Part shown: positions 52,768 through 60,284 of the stretch, in pieces
Position numbering within the stretch: position 1 is the first letter of the stretch
How the letters are laid out: each line of letters opens with the position of its first letter
Assembly: GCA_040751955.1 (NCBI GenBank)
Contig: JBFMFY010000002.1
Span: 1-64,000, forward strand
DNA length: 64,000 bases
DNA from: SpSt-333 sp040751955
GTDB lineage: Bacteria; Bacteroidota; Ignavibacteria; UBA10030; UBA8401
Direction of reading: 5' to 3'
Program-made: the position numbers and the translations under genes
The notes under the pieces: generated by a model
Seen by the model: only the letters and a program-made list of their open reading frames with translations
The model's database searches: none
Told to the model about the DNA's origin: nothing

Positions 52768-52875
52768 AGTCGTTAAAAACGACTCCCGGTATTTGAGACG
52801 ATGCCACATAGCTCACGACTTAAGTCGTGGGCTAACGATGCAAGAGAGCCAGAGGTACGAATCGTTTTAACGATT
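52768..52875. repeat. Triple-hairpin repeat just upstream of the second ECF42 gene
   Basis: Three palindromes lie in series: AGTCGTT/AACGACT (52768-52784), CACGACTTAAGTCGTG (52814-52829) and AATCGTT/AACGATT (52860-52875). The outer two share the CGTT/AACG core, so they look like related ends around a middle hairpin, as in RAYT- or IS200-associated elements. The right end is only 22 bases before the sigma-factor start codon. Confidence 0.55.
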
Positions 52876-52897
52876 TCCTTATACATAAATTTAGGTA

Positions 52898-54166
52898 ATG
52901 GAAAATTCCATACAAGACATTCGCAAAACACTCGACAAAATTTACACAACCGAGTCGCGCCGCATTCTTGCGACATTGATCCGTCTGCTCGGCGACTTTG
53001 ACATTGCCGAAGATGCGATGCACGATGCATTTGCGGCGGCGGCGGAACAATGGAGTAAGGATGGAATTCCTGAAAATCCGAGAGCGTGGCTTGTCTCCAC
53101 CGGAAGATTTAAAGCGATTGATGGAATACGCCGCCGCGCACGATTTGTTCCTGACGAACAAGATGGAACAGAATCGGTTGAGCGGTTGACCGAGCAACTT
53201 GAATCCGAATCGTTTGATATTGCCGCACAGATTGACAAGGGAATTGAAGATGACGAACTGCGGCTGATCTTCACCTGCTGCCATCCTGCGCTCTCGTCCG
53301 ATGCGCGCATTGCGCTCACACTCCGCGAAGTATGCGACCTGACGACGGAAGAAATTGCCCATGCTTTCCTTACCACGCCTGCGACACTCGCACAGCGCAT
53401 CGTCCGCGCGAAAGCGAAGATACGCGACGCAAAAATTCCATACGAAGTACCGTCGCAGTCGGAACTTCCTGAACGATTGGATGGTGTGTTGCATGTGATT
53501 TATCTCGTCTTCAACGAAGGATATGCCGCTTCCTCCGGCGCTTCGCTCACCCGCGCCGATCTTTCCGGTGAAGCAATTCGCCTTGGACGATTGCTACTAC
53601 AATTGTTGCCGGAACCGGAAGTGAAAGGTCTTCTTGCACTCATGCTCTTGCAGGAATCGCGCCGCACAGCCCGTACGTCTTCCGAAGGCGATTTGATTTT
53701 GCTGGAAGACCAGGACCGTTCATTGTGGAATCAGGCGTATATCAAAGAAGGAATTGCGCTTGTTGAAGAGGCGCTCGCATCACGCCGGTTTGGTCCGTAC
53801 ACCATTCAAGCCGCAATTGCCGCGGTTCATGCCGAAGCAAAAGATGCCGGAGCAACTGACTGGGCTGAAATTGTGGGGCTGTACGATATTTTGCTGCGTG
53901 TTGAACCGTCGCCGATTATTGAATTGAACCGCGCCGTTGCCATTGCCATGCGTGACGGTCCGCAGGCCGGACTTGAGATTATCGATGCTATTCTTAAACG
54001 CGGTGATCTTGCAGATTATCATCTTGCACACTCTGCACGCGCGGAATTGTGCCGCAGACTTGGAAAGAATGATGAAGCGCGTGCGTCGTTCGAAAAAGCG
54101 CTTGCGCTAACACAATTGGAACCGGAGCGGAGGTTTTTGGAAATGCAAATAAAAAAAACTATTTAA
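52898..54166 (+). CDS. ECF sigma factor with C-terminal DUF6596/TPR domain (ECF42-like), copy 2
   Basis: This 422-residue paralogue of the minus-strand sigma factor has region 2 (DIAEDAMHDAFAAAAEQW, PRAWLVSTGRFKAIDG) and region 4 (IALTLREVCDLTTEEIAHAF, TPATLAQRIVRAKAKI). The DUF6596 signature is IYLVFNEGYAASSG, followed by TPR-like helices to LEPERRFLEMQI. It is closer to the family consensus than copy 1. A run of DGPF and enzyme genes follows on the same strand, and three of the island's genes have ECF42-type promoters. Confidence 0.94.
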   Translation: MENSIQDIRKTLDKIYTTESRRILATLIRLLGDFDIAEDAMHDAFAAAAEQWSKDGIPENPRAWLVSTGRFKAIDGIRRRARFVPDEQDGTESVERLTEQLESESFDIAAQIDKGIEDDELRLIFTCCHPALSSDARIALTLREVCDLTTEEIAHAFLTTPATLAQRIVRAKAKIRDAKIPYEVPSQSELPERLDGVLHVIYLVFNEGYAASSGASLTRADLSGEAIRLGRLLLQLLPEPEVKGLLALMLLQESRRTARTSSEGDLILLEDQDRSLWNQAYIKEGIALVEEALASRRFGPYTIQAAIAAVHAEAKDAGATDWAEIVGLYDILLRVEPSPIIELNRAVAIAMRDGPQAGLEIIDAILKRGDLADYHLAHSARAELCRRLGKNDEARASFEKALALTQLEPERRFLEMQIKKTI

Positions 54167-54218
54167 TTGCTGCAAGACAACATTTCTATTCGCCCGGTAA
54201 AAAAATACAGGGATTTCT

Positions 54219-54761
54219 ATGAACGTAAAGCATACACGATACGTTGCATTGCTCCGCGGCATCAACAGCGGAAAAAATCCCGCTACCAAAATGGATGTGC
54301 TGAAGAAAGCATTCGAAGATCTCGGCTTCAAGAATGTAAAGACGGTGATCGCCAGCGGCAATGTCATCTTTGAGACGGCTGCAACCGATAAAACCAAGAT
54401 TGCACAGAAAATTGAAAAAGGACTGACGCCAGTCATCGGTTTCCGCAGCGATACTATCGTGCGAACGATCGACGAGATTCAGGCGCTGATAAAGAAGAAT
54501 CCTTTTAAAAAAATCAAAGTGACGACTGAAACACGGCTGTATGTAACATTCATTAACGGCGAAGGAAAAACCGCATTAAAGTTTCCCGTGAGAGGAAAAG
54601 GATACACCCTCCTTGGAATATTCAACGAAACAGTCTGCACCGTTATTTATCTTGCCGAAACAAAAACACCCGATGTAATGAAAATTCTCGATAAGAACTG
54701 GAGCCCCAACACCACGAGAAACTGGAATACTCTTGAACGAATATTGAAAGCAGCCGAGTAA
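54219..54761 (+). CDS. DUF1697 family protein
   Basis: This 180-residue protein opens RYVALLRGINSGKNPATKMD and has the DUF1697 motif FKNVKTVIASGNVIFET, with a C-terminal NWNTLERILKAAE helix. These proteins are widespread small cytoplasmic proteins of unknown function. It begins 53 bases after the sigma factor gene and may be co-transcribed with it. Confidence 0.92.
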   Translation: MNVKHTRYVALLRGINSGKNPATKMDVLKKAFEDLGFKNVKTVIASGNVIFETAATDKTKIAQKIEKGLTPVIGFRSDTIVRTIDEIQALIKKNPFKKIKVTTETRLYVTFINGEGKTALKFPVRGKGYTLLGIFNETVCTVIYLAETKTPDVMKILDKNWSPNTTRNWNTLERILKAAE

Positions 54762-54822
54762 TATCGTTTCTGTTCCTATCCTCTTGAAATCGTCCATGAT
54801 TTCTAAAAATTTGAGGCTATCG

Positions 54823-54849
54823 TGTCGATTCTTCTACCAATCAATCGAC
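54823..54849 (+). promoter_or_regulatory. ECF42-type promoter upstream of YCII gene 4
   Basis: TGTCGA at 54823-54828 and CGAC at 54846-54849, within CGACTATA, are 17 bases apart, the same spacing and the same CGACTATA extension as at 44633. The start codon is 51 bases from the CGAC. Predicted target of one or both DUF6596 sigma factors. Confidence 0.78.
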
Positions 54850-54896
54850 TATAGTATGAATCCAGCATTTAATACCAATGTACAGGAGATACAATA

Positions 54897-55322
54897 ATGA
54901 AATTCATGGTCATCGTAAAAGCAGATAAAGATTCAGAAGCGGGAGTAATGCCGAGCGAAGAGTTACTGACCGCAATGACAAAGTACAACGAAGAACTGGT
55001 CGCCGCAGGAGTAATGCAGGCAGGAGAAGGGCTTCATCCGAGTTCAAAAGGGAAACGTGTGAAATTTTCGGGTGCTAAACGCACTGTTAGCGATGGTCCG
55101 TTTGCCGAAACGAAGGAATTGATTGCCGGATTCTGGATCTGGAAATGCACATCGATGGATGAAGCTGTGGAGTGGGCAAAAAAATGTCCGAACCCGATGC
55201 CGGGCGAATCCGAACTTGAAATCCGGCAGGTGTTTGAAGCGGAAGATTTCGGCGAGGCATTTACACCGGAGTTGAAGGAACGGGAAGAAAAAATGCGCCG
55301 GCAGATGGAAGCGAAAAAATAA
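54897..55322 (+). CDS. YCII/DGPF-family protein 4
   Basis: This 141-residue protein begins MKFMVIVKADKDSEAGVMPS, has the VSDGPFAETKELIAGFWIWK core and ELEIRQVFE strand, and ends in a charged helix. It is the subgroup with the FMVIVKA opening that is most often seen beside ECF42 sigma factors. An AGGAGAT ribosome site precedes it, and an ECF42-like promoter lies 74 bases upstream of the start. Confidence 0.93.
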   Translation: MKFMVIVKADKDSEAGVMPSEELLTAMTKYNEELVAAGVMQAGEGLHPSSKGKRVKFSGAKRTVSDGPFAETKELIAGFWIWKCTSMDEAVEWAKKCPNPMPGESELEIRQVFEAEDFGEAFTPELKEREEKMRRQMEAKK

Positions 55323-55333
55323 TTTCCGGAGTG

Positions 55334-55360
55334 AGTCGATTTCAAGTCTTGTCCAACGAC
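55334..55360 (+). promoter_or_regulatory. ECF42-type promoter upstream of DHFR-like gene 1
   Basis: AGTCGA at 55334-55339 (one mismatch to TGTCGA) and CGAC at 55357-55360 are again 17 bases apart, with CGAC 50 bases before the start codon. The spacing and start distance match the other two sites, which supports a shared promoter type. Confidence 0.6.
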
Positions 55361-55406
55361 AATGTCATGTAAGCAACGACCTACATGATTGAGGAGAAAA
55401 ACCATT

Positions 55407-56024
55407 ATGAGAAAAATAATTCTCCAAGAATTTATTACGCTGGACGGCGTAATGCAAGCACCGGGCGGACCAGAGGAAGATGCATCGAGTGACTTTAAGT
55501 ACGGTGGATGGGTTGCGCCGTATTTTGCCGAAGCTGATGAAGCTGCAGGTGAGTTTATGAAAAAATGGATGGCATCTACAGACATTCTTTTAGGCCGAAA
55601 GACCTTTGATATTTGGGTGCCTTTTTGGCCCAACCATGCAGAAATGTGGCCCGGCATCAATGACGTCACCAAATATGTCGCGAGCACTACTAAGAACACG
55701 TTAGATATTGAGAAGTCAAATTGGAAAAACTCTGTGTTGCTTAAAAACGTTGACGACATCAAAAAGATTAAAGCAGGAAAGGGCGGTGATATTAAAGTTC
55801 ACGGGAGCAGTAATCTGGCTCAAACATTGTTCAAACATGATTTGGTTGATGAGCTTTGTCTCATGACGTTTCCCATCACTCTGGGTTTTGGTAAACAATT
55901 GTTCGGCGAGGGTACTATTCCCGCCGCTTTCAAATTAACGGATAGTTTGATTACAAAAAATGGTGTGATTCTTACCTATTACGAACGTGCCGGAGAAGTA
56001 AAGACAGGTACTATTGGGGCTTAA
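55407..56024 (+). CDS. Dihydrofolate reductase-like (RibD C-terminal fold) protein 1
   Basis: This 205-residue protein starts at ATG 55407, after a GAGGAG ribosome site. It has the RibD_C opening IILQEFITLDGVMQAPGG, a LLGRKTFDIWVPFWP segment, IKVHGSSNLAQTL and the LPITLGFGKQLF-like C-terminal strand. It is a reductase fold of uncertain substrate, not a classic DHFR. ECF42-type promoter elements precede it. Confidence 0.9.
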   Translation: MRKIILQEFITLDGVMQAPGGPEEDASSDFKYGGWVAPYFAEADEAAGEFMKKWMASTDILLGRKTFDIWVPFWPNHAEMWPGINDVTKYVASTTKNTLDIEKSNWKNSVLLKNVDDIKKIKAGKGGDIKVHGSSNLAQTLFKHDLVDELCLMTFPITLGFGKQLFGEGTIPAAFKLTDSLITKNGVILTYYERAGEVKTGTIGA

Positions 56025-56074
56025 CTCAAGAATGAAAAGATTTGCCGCCAAAGTAAAAATAGATTAACAAATAT

Positions 56075-56365
56075 ATGAACTACATAACAATTGGTATTCA
56101 CTACCCGAGACAAGAACATAAAGACGATATTATCAACGCGATCAAGAAAATCGCACAACCAGCGAGAAACTGCAAAGGGTTAATAGACACCGGCGCTCTG
56201 GTTGATGACAAAAACGATAGAATCATTCTCTTTTCTTTGTGGGAAAGCGGCGAAGCTGCGTTGGAAGCAAGTAAAATTCTCCGACCAATGATCGCAGAAT
56301 TACCTTTTTCTGAATGGGAAAGACAGCCGAGTGATAATATGGTCGGATTGCAACGAGTGATTTAG
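56075..56365 (+). CDS. Dimeric alpha-beta barrel (ABM-like) protein
   Basis: This 96-residue small protein resembles antibiotic-biosynthesis monooxygenase/EthD-like ferredoxin folds (ITIGIHYPRQEHKDDIINAI, DDKNDRIILFSLWESGEAAL). These act as homodimers with varied reactions. It lies 50 bases downstream of the DHFR-like gene on the same strand. The reaction is unknown. Confidence 0.7.
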   Translation: MNYITIGIHYPRQEHKDDIINAIKKIAQPARNCKGLIDTGALVDDKNDRIILFSLWESGEAALEASKILRPMIAELPFSEWERQPSDNMVGLQRVI

Positions 56366-56451
56366 AAAAGAATTGCGAAAGAATTTGTTTCAAAGAGGAA
56401 AATCAAACGGGGCTGCTGAAACCGAACAGAGCAAGCACCACTAAATTTCAT

Positions 56452-56877
56452 ATGAACACACAAGAACAAATCAAAAAGTATATTACCAGCCAGCCTGAAC
56501 CCAAACAGAGCGACATGCAAGAATTACACCGCATCATTCTGCAAATAATGCCGGCATGCAAATTATGGTTCCTAGATGGTAAAGATGAAAAAGGAAAAAC
56601 CGTTTCTAATCCTAACATAGGATATGGACTTCATACGATAAAATATACTGATGGGAAAACCAGAGAGTTTTATCGAATTGGATTGAGCGCAAATACAACC
56701 GGAATTTCTGTTTATCTCCTTGGCATTAAGGATAAGAAATATTTAGCCCGTACGTATGGAAAAAAACTCGGCAAGGCGAGCGTGACCGGATATTGCATTA
56801 AGTTCAAAACGCTGAAAGATATCAACGTTGATATACTTGAAGCGGCGATACGATATGGGCTTGAGGCATCGCATTAA
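56452..56877 (+). CDS. DUF1801 family protein
   Basis: This 141-residue single-domain protein has a DUF1801 pattern: LHRIILQIMPACKLWFLDG, NIGYGLHTIKY and the C-terminal DVDILEAAIR-like helix. It is related to the YdhG-like proteins elsewhere in the island. It ends three bases before an upstream in-frame reading of the next YCII gene and is probably co-transcribed with it. Confidence 0.82.
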   Translation: MNTQEQIKKYITSQPEPKQSDMQELHRIILQIMPACKLWFLDGKDEKGKTVSNPNIGYGLHTIKYTDGKTREFYRIGLSANTTGISVYLLGIKDKKYLARTYGKKLGKASVTGYCIKFKTLKDINVDILEAAIRYGLEASH

Positions 56878-56943
56878 ATAATGAACACCGAAAACAGAAT
56901 AATGAATGTTGAAGGTTATAAAAAAGAAAAAGGAGATACCACT

Positions 56944-57378
56944 ATGCGATTTATGATGTTTATGATCCCCGCCGTCTATCAGGGCGAGCAGGGAAAGAAG
57001 GCAGGAGCGGATTTTGCCCCGCCCGCCGATGCCGTCGAACGGATGATGAAGTACAATGAAGAATTAGCAAAAGCGGGAGCGCTGATTGCGTTGGACGGAT
57101 TGCACCCTTCTTCAATGGGCGCCAGGGTTGCCTTCAAAAGCGGCAAGCCGGCGGTGACCGACGGACCATTCACAGAGTCAAAAGAAGTCGTGGGCGGCTA
57201 TTGGATGATCAATGTGAAATCAAAGGAAGAGGCGATTGAATGGGCAAAACGCATTCCCGCCGCGGATGGAGACACGATTGAAATCAGACAAGTTTTTGAA
57301 GTTTCTGATTGGCCCGAAGATGCAGCGAAAGCAGCTGAAAGCAAGATCGTGAAAGATGCTATAGAGAAACATCGATAG
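56944..57378 (+). CDS. YCII/DGPF-family protein 5
   Basis: This 144-residue protein starts at ATG 56944, after AAAGGAGAT; an in-frame ATG at 56881 lacks a ribosome site and family features. The FMMFMIP opening and VTDGPFTESKEVVGGYWMI core place it in the same subgroup as copy 4. No ECF42 promoter was found immediately upstream, so it may be read from an earlier start. Confidence 0.92.
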   Translation: MRFMMFMIPAVYQGEQGKKAGADFAPPADAVERMMKYNEELAKAGALIALDGLHPSSMGARVAFKSGKPAVTDGPFTESKEVVGGYWMINVKSKEEAIEWAKRIPAADGDTIEIRQVFEVSDWPEDAAKAAESKIVKDAIEKHR

Positions 57379-57468
57379 CAACATTGGCAGCAGCCATGTT
57401 TGCGATCGCTTGTCCGGCTCATTCATTTCAAAATATTAGGTAACAGCACATTGCAAGAGGAGAAAATT

Positions 57469-57876
57469 ATGAAATACATCTGTCTAGGCTACTTAGCCGA
57501 AAGTCTCTGGGACGGCTGGAGCGAAAAGGAACAGAAAAATTTTGTCGATGAGTGCATGGCGTACGACAGAGATCTCAGAAAGAACGGAAACTTCATCGGA
57601 GGCGAAGCATTGCAGAGCATCCGCACCGCGACGACGATACGCTACAAAAATGGCCGCCCGTTGATAACCGACGGACCATTTGCAGAAACAAAGGAACAAC
57701 TTGGCGGCATTATGATACTTGAAGCACGCGATTTGAATCATGCAATCCAGTTAATGTCGAATCATCCTTCCACACGGCTGGGAGGAACGTGGGAAATCCG
57801 TCCGGCGGATGAACAGATCAACGCTCTGTACCAGGAAGGGGAAAAGCATTCCATGACGTCGCAGCACAGGGAATAG
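57469..57876 (+). CDS. YCII/DGPF-family protein 6
   Basis: This 135-residue protein starts at ATG 57469 with AGAGGAG upstream. MKYICLGYLAESL and ITDGPFAETKEQLGGIMILE relate it most closely to copy 1 at 44705. The remainder ends with a polar tail. It lies 90 bases after copy 5 on the same strand. Confidence 0.92.
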   Translation: MKYICLGYLAESLWDGWSEKEQKNFVDECMAYDRDLRKNGNFIGGEALQSIRTATTIRYKNGRPLITDGPFAETKEQLGGIMILEARDLNHAIQLMSNHPSTRLGGTWEIRPADEQINALYQEGEKHSMTSQHRE

Positions 57877-57924
57877 CGAAACAAGCGCAAAAATTGTAAA
57901 TCCGTTGATGAAGAAAGTATAACA

Positions 57925-58404
57925 ATGAAAAAAAGTACATTACAACAAATGCACAATGTCGGTATCGTTGTAGAATCACTCGACAATGCAATTTCTTTTT
58001 TCGCAGAGATAGGGCTGAAACTTGAAGGGCGTATGATGGTTGAAGGTGAATGGGCCGGACGTGTAACGGGACTGGGGAATCAGACCGTAGAGATTGCCAT
58101 GATGGTTACCCCGGACGGACATAGTCGGCTCGAACTTTCGCGATTTCTCAACCCGCCTACTATATCAGATCACAGAACCGCCCCCGTGAACTCCCTCGGC
58201 TATCTGCGTATCATGTTCAGAGTTGACAACATTGACGAATTGGTATCCAGACTTACGAAGCATGGCGCTCAGCTCGTCGGCGAAATGGTTCAATATGAGG
58301 ATGTATACCGGCTCTGTTATATCCGCAGTCATGAAGGACTTCTCATCGGATTGGCTGAGCAACTTGGCGATACATCGGCGACAGATATTTTAGAAAATTC
58401 TTGA
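57925..58404 (+). CDS. VOC-fold protein (glyoxalase-like)
   Basis: This 159-residue protein has the VOC opening MHNVGIVVESLDNAISFFAE, then GHSRLELSRF and a second-half LRIMFRVDNIDELVSRL. The glutamate and histidine positions of metal-dependent VOC enzymes are partly present (MHN, LELS, SLGYLRIMF). Likely a detoxification or lactoylglutathione-lyase-like enzyme; substrate unknown. Confidence 0.9.
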   Translation: MKKSTLQQMHNVGIVVESLDNAISFFAEIGLKLEGRMMVEGEWAGRVTGLGNQTVEIAMMVTPDGHSRLELSRFLNPPTISDHRTAPVNSLGYLRIMFRVDNIDELVSRLTKHGAQLVGEMVQYEDVYRLCYIRSHEGLLIGLAEQLGDTSATDILENS

Positions 58405-58508
58405 CAGAGAAACTTTAGATTATAGAAACAGTGCATAACAAATGCAGCATCCAGTTGATACGAAAATTTATTGGGTAAGGATGTTTGTGATAAACATGAT
58501 GAGGGTGT

Positions 58509-59108
58509 ATGGTAAATTTCACTCACATAATTAAAAAGAAATCTTTCTTACGTTTTTTGCCGCTGGCAGCGGTAACTTTCTTCGTTGCGTTGCAGACAAA
58601 CAAGCAGGATCCGGCACCAATCTCACAGCAACCAAAGAACATAAAAATAACTGGATACAAAATGGATGACACATTCACATTGATTACAACAAGGGAAATA
58701 CAGGCACCCCTCAAGAAAGTGTGGGAGGCATGGCGTGATCCTAAAAAGATTGCGAAATGGTGGGGACCGGCGGGCTTTCACAGCACTGTCAAAGAACTCA
58801 ACATCCGTCCGGGAGGGTGCTTCGAAATAATCATGCATGGTCCCGATGGCACGGAGTACCCGAACCTGTATATTTTCGATCATGTTGAAGAATACAAGCA
58901 ACTTGTTTATACCAATACAGGCTCTGAGAAGTTCGGATTAGCTCCTTTCCAATCGGTATTCGATCTTGAGAGCGTAGGAAATAAGACGCGGGTAGTTCTG
59001 AAGGCTCGATTTATCTCGGAAGAAGACAAGCGCAAACATGTTGAGGAGTTTCATGCGATTGAAGGTTCTAAACAGCTCTTGCAGCGACTTGAAGAACAAG
59101 CGAAATAA
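58509..59108 (+). CDS. SRPBCC-domain protein with N-terminal membrane segment
   Basis: This 199-residue protein has a hydrophobic segment at about residues 13-28 preceded by KKK, then an AHSA1-type domain starting FTLITTREIQAPLKKVWEAW and AKWWGPAGF. The C-terminal helix is FHAIEGSKQLLQRL. The hydrophobic leader is unusual for AHSA1 proteins and suggests membrane anchoring or export. A GAGG ribosome site precedes the ATG. Confidence 0.87.
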   Translation: MVNFTHIIKKKSFLRFLPLAAVTFFVALQTNKQDPAPISQQPKNIKITGYKMDDTFTLITTREIQAPLKKVWEAWRDPKKIAKWWGPAGFHSTVKELNIRPGGCFEIIMHGPDGTEYPNLYIFDHVEEYKQLVYTNTGSEKFGLAPFQSVFDLESVGNKTRVVLKARFISEEDKRKHVEEFHAIEGSKQLLQRLEEQAK

Positions 59109-59189
59109 TCGAGTGAGATAGTTTGATGCGCCTACTCATCGAGTATCGTTAGTCGCTTCACGACAATCTCGACAAAAGGAGAAATAATT

Positions 59190-59753
59190 TTGGGAAAACT
59201 CATTATGTGGAATATGGTAACACTGGACGGCTATTTTGAAGGTCCAAAAAAGTGGGATCTTGATTTCCATACCATTGTGTGGGGCGATGAACTTGAACAG
59301 TTATCCATCGAACAATTGCGCCAATGTAATGCCTTGGTTTTTGGACGCATTACGTATGAAGGAATGGCGGTATATTGGAAAACAGCGCAGGGCGAGCCGG
59401 GCGAGGTCGCCGATTTCATGAACAATCTTCCGAAAGTTGTCTTTTCCAGAACCCTCGATAAAGCCGAATGGAACAATACCCGGCTCGTGAAAGATACTAT
59501 TGCGGAAGAAATTGCGGCACTCAAGCAATCCGAAAAAGATTCGTACATCTTCGGGAGCGCCGATCTTTCTGCAACTCTGATGAATCTCGGATTGATTGAT
59601 GAATATCGTATTTGCGTTGTGCCGGTTATTCTCGGCGGGGGCACACTTCTTTTCAAGTCAGATGTAAAGCAATTGAAATTACAACTGCTGAAGACACAAG
59701 TGCTGAAAAAAGGCGGCATTGTTCTTCGCTATGCATACAATGCAAACAAATAA
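59190..59753 (+). CDS. Dihydrofolate reductase-like protein 2
   Basis: This 187-residue RibD_C-fold protein uses a TTG start, supported by AAAAGGAG eight bases upstream and by the family N-terminus GKLIMWNMVTLDGYFEG; the next ATG would cut into this strand. It also shows NALVFGRITYEGMAVYW, SYIFGSADLSATLMNLGLID and VVPVILGGGTLLF. It probably reduces an unknown small molecule with NADPH. Confidence 0.9.
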   Translation: MGKLIMWNMVTLDGYFEGPKKWDLDFHTIVWGDELEQLSIEQLRQCNALVFGRITYEGMAVYWKTAQGEPGEVADFMNNLPKVVFSRTLDKAEWNNTRLVKDTIAEEIAALKQSEKDSYIFGSADLSATLMNLGLIDEYRICVVPVILGGGTLLFKSDVKQLKLQLLKTQVLKKGGIVLRYAYNANK

Positions 59754-59791
59754 CTAATTTTTCATTCATAATATTTTTAAGGAGTAATATC

Positions 59792-60184
59792 ATGGGAAAA
59801 TATGTTGATGGTTTTGTCATTCCGGTTCCCAAAAAGAAACTTCATCTCTATCTCAAAATGGCGCGTATGGGTGCAAAGGTTTGGAAGAAACACGGTGCGC
59901 TGGAATATTTCGAATGCGTCGGTGATGATCTCAATCCGGGATTTGCAGGAGTTTCATTCCCAAAACTGGCAAAAATTAAAAAAGGCGAAGCGGTGATTTT
60001 TTCCTTCATTGTTTTTAAATCGCGCAAGCATAGGGACAGTGTGAACGCCAACGTGATGAAAGACCCCATCATGAATGAACCTATGAATACACCAATGCCG
60101 TTCGATATGAAGCGCATGGCATACGGCGGATTTAATAGTCAAACGAGAACTCCCTGCGGTCTCGCCGCAGAGATGAATCGCTAA
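59792..60184 (+). CDS. DUF1428 family protein with C-terminus altered by a mobile repeat
   Basis: This 130-residue protein has DUF1428 features over residues 1-114 (VDGFVIPVPKKKLHLYLKMA, MPFDMKRMAYGGF). The last 16 residues, NSQTRTPCGLAAEMNR, are encoded by the 108-bp repeat. Joining the sequence before the repeat (TTTAA) to that after it (from about 60243) gives a continuous ending GGFKTIVQF with stop, close to a normal DUF1428 end. Insertion therefore replaced six residues. Function may survive. ATG 59792 follows AAGGAG. Confidence 0.9.
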   Translation: MGKYVDGFVIPVPKKKLHLYLKMARMGAKVWKKHGALEYFECVGDDLNPGFAGVSFPKLAKIKKGEAVIFSFIVFKSRKHRDSVNANVMKDPIMNEPMNTPMPFDMKRMAYGGFNSQTRTPCGLAAEMNR

Positions 60185-60244
60185 AATAATACGAAGTTCT
60201 AACAAGGAAGACGCCCTGCGCTCTTGGCGCAGGGTAATTCACAA
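60137..60244. mobile_element. 108-bp PATE-like repeat, copy 2, inside a DUF1428 gene
   Basis: This copy is base-for-base identical to the one at 43535-43642 and in the same orientation. Its left end abuts TTTAA, and the inferred element is 60136-60242. It interrupts the 3' end of the DUF1428 gene with no target-site duplication and no loss of host bases, as expected for IS200/IS605-type single-strand transposition. Identity of the two copies implies recent movement. Confidence 0.82.
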
Positions 60245-60284
60245 CGATCGTGCAATTTTAAATGTATAGACGGAGAAACAGATT

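Larger units (their letters stand above)
52328..52897. other. 570-bp gap containing two palindromic repeats, no gene
   Basis: No credible coding sequence was found between the Nudix gene and the second sigma factor, which diverge here. The gap contains two separate palindromic repeat elements (52552-52669 and 52768-52875). The native promoter of the sigma gene was not recognised. Insertions may have displaced it. Confidence 0.6.

Noticed and set aside
59137..59164. Possible fourth ECF42 promoter before DHFR-like gene 2 (CATCGA-N18-CGAC)
   Set aside because: The -35 word has a mismatch, spacing is 18 not 17, and the CGAC is only 29 bases from the start codon, unlike the other three.
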